Source of the DNA: Actinorugispora endophytica
GTDB lineage: Bacteria > Actinomycetota > Actinomycetes > Streptosporangiales > Streptosporangiaceae
Reading direction: 5' to 3'
Length of the DNA stretch: 64,000 nucleotides
Assembly: GCF_004363075.1 (NCBI RefSeq)
Contig: NZ_SNYN01000004.1
Location: forward strand, 1-64,000
Made by a program: the position numbers and the translations under genes. Position 1 is the stretch's first letter. Every line of letters starts with the position of its first letter. The notes under the pieces are model-generated. The model did no database searches. It had not been told where the DNA came from and worked only from the letters and a program-made list of their open reading frames with translations. Positions 60,415 to 64,000 of the stretch are shown one piece after another.

Positions 60415-60690
60415 TAGGGAATCTCCGGTGCGGGGGTGATTCGGGGCTCTGCCGGGGCGGGGTCCCCTCAGGGCCTGTTACGACGAGCGGCGACGGCGGG
60501 CGGGGCCGGAGGCCCGCGCATAACCGCCGGATGTCCGTGACGCGGCGGTTCGAGGGGCGGTCCCGCCCTCCCGGAACGATCATGGGCTTTCCGCCCTTCC
60601 AGGCCCTGAAACGGGCAGAAAGCCCAAGACCGTCAGCGGAACCCTCGCGCAACGGACATCGTGGGCGCGGCCGCGACCCTGCCGAACCGG
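60415..60690. mobile_element. MITE-like element, copy B
   Basis: It begins TAGGGAATCTCCGG, the same left end as copy A (TAGGGAAGCTCC), then GGGGCTCTGCCGGGGCGGGG and CCTGTTACGACGAGCGG. The internal hairpin CATGGGCTTTCCGCCC / CGGGCAGAAAGCCC follows, then GCGCAACGGACATCGTGGGC. The right inverted end is missing. It interrupts the aldo/keto reductase remnant. From 60690 to 61180 I see no gene. Confidence 0.65.
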
Positions 60691-61180
60691 GAGATCACCG
60701 GAGGGCGCGACTTCACCACCGTCCCCGACGGGACCGACCGGTAGACAACGGATCGGAGCGGTGCCGGGACCGCCCGGAAAGCCTCTGCTGCCTTCCGGGC
60801 GGGGCGTCGCGGTTCGGATGCGGAGGACAACGCCTGTCTGGTGTCCGATCGGCTCCATCGGCTCATACCGTTTTGTCAGTGGGGTGCGGTGGTGGGGAGA
60901 GAGGGATGGCTTGCCCTCTAACGTGGTCACAGATTTGGAAACCGCTTGCCGACATGGGGTGAGGGGCGCGGCTCCGTTCGGTTTCGGGAGGGGCTGACGG
61001 CCGTGTTTTTCCGATGGCACAGAGGCCGTTTTCGCTCTCCGTGTCCCCACAATAAAAGAAAATGATTTCCGACTACGGGTTCCTCGCTCCCCGTCCGCCC
61101 GGAAACGGGAGGGAACTCAACGCGGGTACGGAGCAGGAGGTCGATCGGCTCGATCGAAGCCGGTGGGCGGAGGGGAGGGG

Positions 61181-62122
61181 ATGGGCGTGGAACCGGTGGT
61201 GCTGTGGGACCGTCCGGTGGACCGGGTTCGGCTGGGGCGCGGAGGGCGGGTGCTTCTCGCGGTGGAGGACGAGGCCGCGGCGCGCGGGTTCGACACCGGG
61301 ACCCTGGAGCCGCTGGGACCGGAGATGAGGCTCGGCTTCGACGGGATGTGCGGACTCGCCGACGTTGACATCCTGCCGGGCCCGGTGGTGGTCGAGGCGC
61401 GCCGCGACGTCTTGCGCACGTGGGACCTGGTCACGGGGGAGCCGGTGGCCGAGGTCCCGTACGGCGGCGGGATCGACACGCCGCTCGCCGTGGAGTGCGG
61501 GATGATCCGCGGTCGCGCGGCCGTCTTCGTGTTCGGCTTCTCCGAGGCCGAGTGGGGGTGGGAGGCGTGCGCCCTGGACAGCGGGGCGTTGCTGGCCGCG
61601 CAGCCGGACTTCCACCCCTCTTACTGGATGGCCGAGGCCGGTATCGGGCTCGTGGACGACCTTCTGGCGGTGCCCGCCCAGTTCTTGGGGTTCACCGGGG
61701 AGGACGCGGTCGACAAGTACCGTGTGGACGTCTACCGGCTGCCCGAGGGGCGGGTGTGCGGGTCGATCGCCGACGTCGGCCCCCGCGAGGTGAGTGTGGC
61801 CGCGCTGGGAGGGCGGCCGGTGCTCCTCGGAGGCGGCAGGGTCCGCGCGCTTCCCGGCGGTGGGGACCTGATCGGGCACACGGGCTTATGGGACGTGCTG
61901 GTGGCGGCCGACGTGGGCGACGGGGCGCTGGTCGCGGGGCTCTGCCGGTGGAAGAAGGCCCTTTCCGTCTGGTTCCTCGACGCCCCCGATGATCCGGTCC
62001 TGTCCCTGGAGGCCCCCTGGCTGGAGCGGGTGTGGGACATGGCAATGGCGCCCGACGGCACGCTGTTCCTGGCGGCGGACACCGGCGTCCACGCGCTGAG
62101 GCCGCTCGGAACGGTGCCGTAG
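61181..62122 (+). CDS. Hypothetical beta-propeller-like protein
   Basis: A 313-residue protein. It has several strand-turn-strand blocks with WD-type endings (VLRTWDLVTGEPVAEVPYGG, KYRVDVYRLPEGRVCGSIAD, DMAMAPDGTLFLAADTG), suggesting a WD40/quinoprotein-like propeller. It has no signal peptide. The family is not identified. The ATG at 61181 is preceded by GGAGGGGAGGGG; a GTG six codons upstream is an alternative. It stands alone. Confidence 0.65.
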   Translation: MGVEPVVLWDRPVDRVRLGRGGRVLLAVEDEAAARGFDTGTLEPLGPEMRLGFDGMCGLADVDILPGPVVVEARRDVLRTWDLVTGEPVAEVPYGGGIDTPLAVECGMIRGRAAVFVFGFSEAEWGWEACALDSGALLAAQPDFHPSYWMAEAGIGLVDDLLAVPAQFLGFTGEDAVDKYRVDVYRLPEGRVCGSIADVGPREVSVAALGGRPVLLGGGRVRALPGGGDLIGHTGLWDVLVAADVGDGALVAGLCRWKKALSVWFLDAPDDPVLSLEAPWLERVWDMAMAPDGTLFLAADTGVHALRPLGTVP

Positions 62123-62154
62123 GGCGGTTCCGGCGGTGCCGGCTGGCCCGGGAC

Positions 62155-64000
62155 TCAGCCGACGTGGATGTGGGGCCGGAGCAGAGGGTCCGGCTCCGCC
62201 TCGCGGAGCACCTCGCGGGTCACCGGAGCGGTGTCGCCCTCACCGAGCAGCACGTACCGGGCCAGGTTGGTCACCGGTCCGCCCTCGGACCACTGGAAGT
62301 AGCAGTGCGGGGTCCTTCCGGTCGCGTCGCGCAGGCACAGCAGGATCGCGGCGAGCGCGTTGGGGACCACGGGGCTGTCGGCGCGCAGGATCCGGTACCC
62401 GGCGACCTCGGCGCCGCGGACCCGCAGCACGCTGGCGAACTCCGAGGGGTCCTGGACCGTGATCTCCAGGAACAGCGTCCGCACGTGCGGGGGGATCGGG
62501 TTGAGGAGGCGCTGCTCCCGCTCCTTGCCGTGGTACTCCCAGAAGTCCCCCGCCTGGCGCTTGTTCGCGATGACGTGCAGTGGGCCGTGCCGGGCCGCGT
62601 CGGTGACGAACCGGCGCGCGGCGTCGTCGAACTCCAGGACGTCGGCGCGCAGCTCGGTGCTGCGGATCACCCGGGAGACCAGGGAGATCACGATGATCCC
62701 GGTGACGAACGCGAGCGAGATCGCGATGCCGTCCGGTTGCGCGACGGCGTTGTCGACCAGGGCGTAGCCGAAGACGAGCGTCACGGCGGAGAAGCCGGCG
62801 GTCGCCGCGTGCCGCCTCCTGCGGCGCGCGGTCAGGGTCACCGCGACCGCCGCGGACACCAGCATCGCGAGGACGCCGGTGGCGTAGGCGCCGGCCTGGG
62901 CGTTGACGTCGGCGTCGAACAGGACCGTGATGAGGAGGGCCACCGCCGTGTAGACGAGGACGACCGGCCGTACGGCCTGCCCCCAGGCCGGCGCCATCCC
63001 GTAGCGGGGCAGGTAGCGGGGGACGATGTTGACCAGTCCGGCCATCGCGGAGGCTCCGGCGAACCACAGGATCAGGATCGAGGCGATGTCGTAGGCCGTG
63101 CCGAACCCCTCGCCCAGGAGCGCGTGGGCGAGGTAGGACAGCGCGCGGCCCTCGGCCCGGCCGCCCCGCTCGAACTCCTCCGGCGGGATCAGCACCGCGG
63201 TGACGAACGTGCCGGCCAGGAGGAAGACGCTCATGACGAGCGCCGCCGCGGTGAGCATCCGCCGGGTGTTGGCGACGCGCTCGCGCAGCCGCAGCCGCGG
63301 GGTGGCGCCCCCGGCGCGCACGAGCGGCATCATGCTCACCCCGGTCTCGAAGCCGGACAGGCCCAGGGCCAGAAGTGGGAACGCCAGCACCACGCTGAGC
63401 ACGATCGACGCGGGATCACCGCCGCCCGTGGCGAGCACCGCCCGCCACCAGCCGTCGAGGGAGCCGGGGACGGCCGCGATGTGCCGCACCGCGGCCGCCA
63501 CCACGAGGGCGTTGAGGGCGAGGAACGCCGCGACCACCGGAACCGCGATCAGGATGGCCTCGGTGAAACCGGTGAGGAACACCGAGCCGAGCAGCGCCAG
63601 CAGCACCAGTGTGGTGAGGACGGGCCGCTCCCGCACCGGCTCGGGGGTGAACGGGTTCTCCACGATGTGGGCGGTGGCGTCCGCGGCGGACAGCGTGATC
63701 GTGATGATCCAGGCCGTCGCGACGAAACCGAGCAGGCACAGCACGAACAGCTTGCCGCGCCACACCGGCAGCAGGCTCTCCAGCATCGCCACCGACCCCT
63801 GCCCGTTGGGGCTCTCCGCCGCGACCCTGCGGTACATGGGGAGCATCCCGGCCAGGGTGGTGGCCACGATCAGCAGTGCGGCGAGCGGGGAGAGCGCGCC
63901 CGCCACGAGCACGGCGATGCCGGGCAGGTAGCCCAGAGTGGAGAAGTAGTCCACGCCGGTCAGACACATGACCTGCCACCAGGGGTGCTGCCGGTCGGGG
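62155..64000 (-). CDS. APC-superfamily amino-acid-type permease (partial)
   Basis: The gene continues past the right edge: the frame is still open at 64000, so the start is missing. The visible 615 residues contain about twelve membrane helices ([40 protein letters not shown]) and a ~190-residue cytosolic C-terminal domain ([32 protein letters not shown]). [14 protein letters not shown] is the family's conserved first helix. The substrate is not known for this group; potassium or amino acids are possible. Confidence 0.82.
   Translation of the reverse strand, partial: PDRQHPWWQVMCLTGVDYFSTLGYLPGIAVLVAGALSPLAALLIVATTLAGMLPMYRRVAAESPNGQGSVAMLESLLPVWRGKLFVLCLLGFVATAWIITITLSAADATAHIVENPFTPEPVRERPVLTTLVLLALLGSVFLTGFTEAILIAVPVVAAFLALNALVVAAAVRHIAAVPGSLDGWWRAVLATGGGDPASIVLSVVLAFPLLALGLSGFETGVSMMPLVRAGGATPRLRLRERVANTRRMLTAAALVMSVFLLAGTFVTAVLIPPEEFERGGRAEGRALSYLAHALLGEGFGTAYDIASILILWFAGASAMAGLVNIVPRYLPRYGMAPAWGQAVRPVVLVYTAVALLITVLFDADVNAQAGAYATGVLAMLVSAAVAVTLTARRRRRHAATAGFSAVTLVFGYALVDNAVAQPDGIAISLAFVTGIIVISLVSRVIRSTELRADVLEFDDAARRFVTDAARHGPLHVIANKRQAGDFWEYHGKEREQRLLNPIPPHVRTLFLEITVQDPSEFASVLRVRGAEVAGYRILRADSPVVPNALAAILLCLRDATGRTPHCYFQWSEGGPVTNLARYVLLGEGDTAPVTREVLREAEPDPLLRPHIHVG

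Overview
The window is high-GC DNA with short or overlapping spacers between genes, GTG/TTG starts, and long spurious frames on the opposite strand. This is typical of an actinomycete. The tyrA-cmk-der block and the overall gene repertoire fit Nocardiopsis or a close relative (Nocardiopsaceae). That placement is inference; no rRNA is present to settle it.

Layout. (1) 1-5.3 kb: a run of almost pure G/C at the very start (possible assembly artefact), then tyrA, cmk, der, a TetR regulator, a DUF523 gene and tRNA-Pro(GGG). (2) 5.4-18.4 kb: a gene remnant and a MITE-like element, then a complete type I-E CRISPR-Cas locus. It has one 31-repeat array, the eight genes cas3-cas8e-cse2-cas7-cas5-cas6e-cas1-cas2 in one tightly overlapped operon, and a second 15-repeat array. 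Both arrays have related leaders. (3) 18.4-27.2 kb: regulator/enzyme pairs (SDR/LysR, map/XRE, TetR/quinone-oxidoreductase-like, MocR/EamA exporter). (4) 27.3-36.4 kb: an accessory island bounded on both sides by same-orientation remnants of an IS5-type transposase. It holds two broken genes, a MITE-like repeat, a strong promoter with a long leader, and a six-gene operon.

That operon is the most notable content. Its order is: YqcI/YcgG heme-type N-hydroxylase; arginase homologue with Cys86 in place of a metal-ligand His; cysteine-synthase homologue; homoserine/serine O-acetyltransferase homologue; SDR; ATP-grasp ligase. This matches the Streptomyces lavendulae D-cycloserine pathway (DcsA, DcsB, DcsD, DcsE, DcsG). 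The predicted flow is L-Arg to N-hydroxy-Arg to hydroxyurea, L-Ser to O-acetyl-Ser, then O-ureidoserine, then ring closure. No DcsC-type epimerase and no D-Ala-D-Ala ligase (DcsI-type resistance) is visible in the window, and an SDR sits inside the operon. The product may therefore be L-cycloserine or a redox-modified relative rather than D-cycloserine.

(5) 36.6-49.5 kb: small stress and regulatory genes (DUF1801, AraC, two VOC proteins, hydrolases, a DUF4097 protein with an IS30-HTH/MarR-like regulator), an arsenic block (arsC, arsR, acr3), a methyltransferase, a DinB protein and a GntR-TetR hybrid regulator. (6) 49.6-51.6 kb: a zinc-starvation operon of a CobW-type protein plus Cys-poor ribosomal proteins S18, L28 and S14, behind a Zur-type palindrome. 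(7) 51.7-55.1 kb: a translationally coupled trio of an extended TetR regulator, a winged-helix-like protein and a PPDK-like protein lacking its PEP-binding barrel. (8) 55.1-64 kb: a histidine phosphatase, a methyltransferase, a Mut7-C protein, an ECF41-type sigma factor, an NmrA-type reductase, broken MerR and aldo/keto reductase genes cut by a MITE copy, a propeller-like protein and a partial APC-type permease.

An interspersed repeat family recurs at about 5.6, 29.0, 46.7, 56.8 and 60.5 kb. Its hallmark is a hairpin carrying TGATC(T/G)TG...TTTCCG. Three isolated, perfect 23-26 bp hairpins with TGATC ends lie at 29.2, 44.9 and 46.7 kb. Several of these sit exactly at the broken ends of genes.
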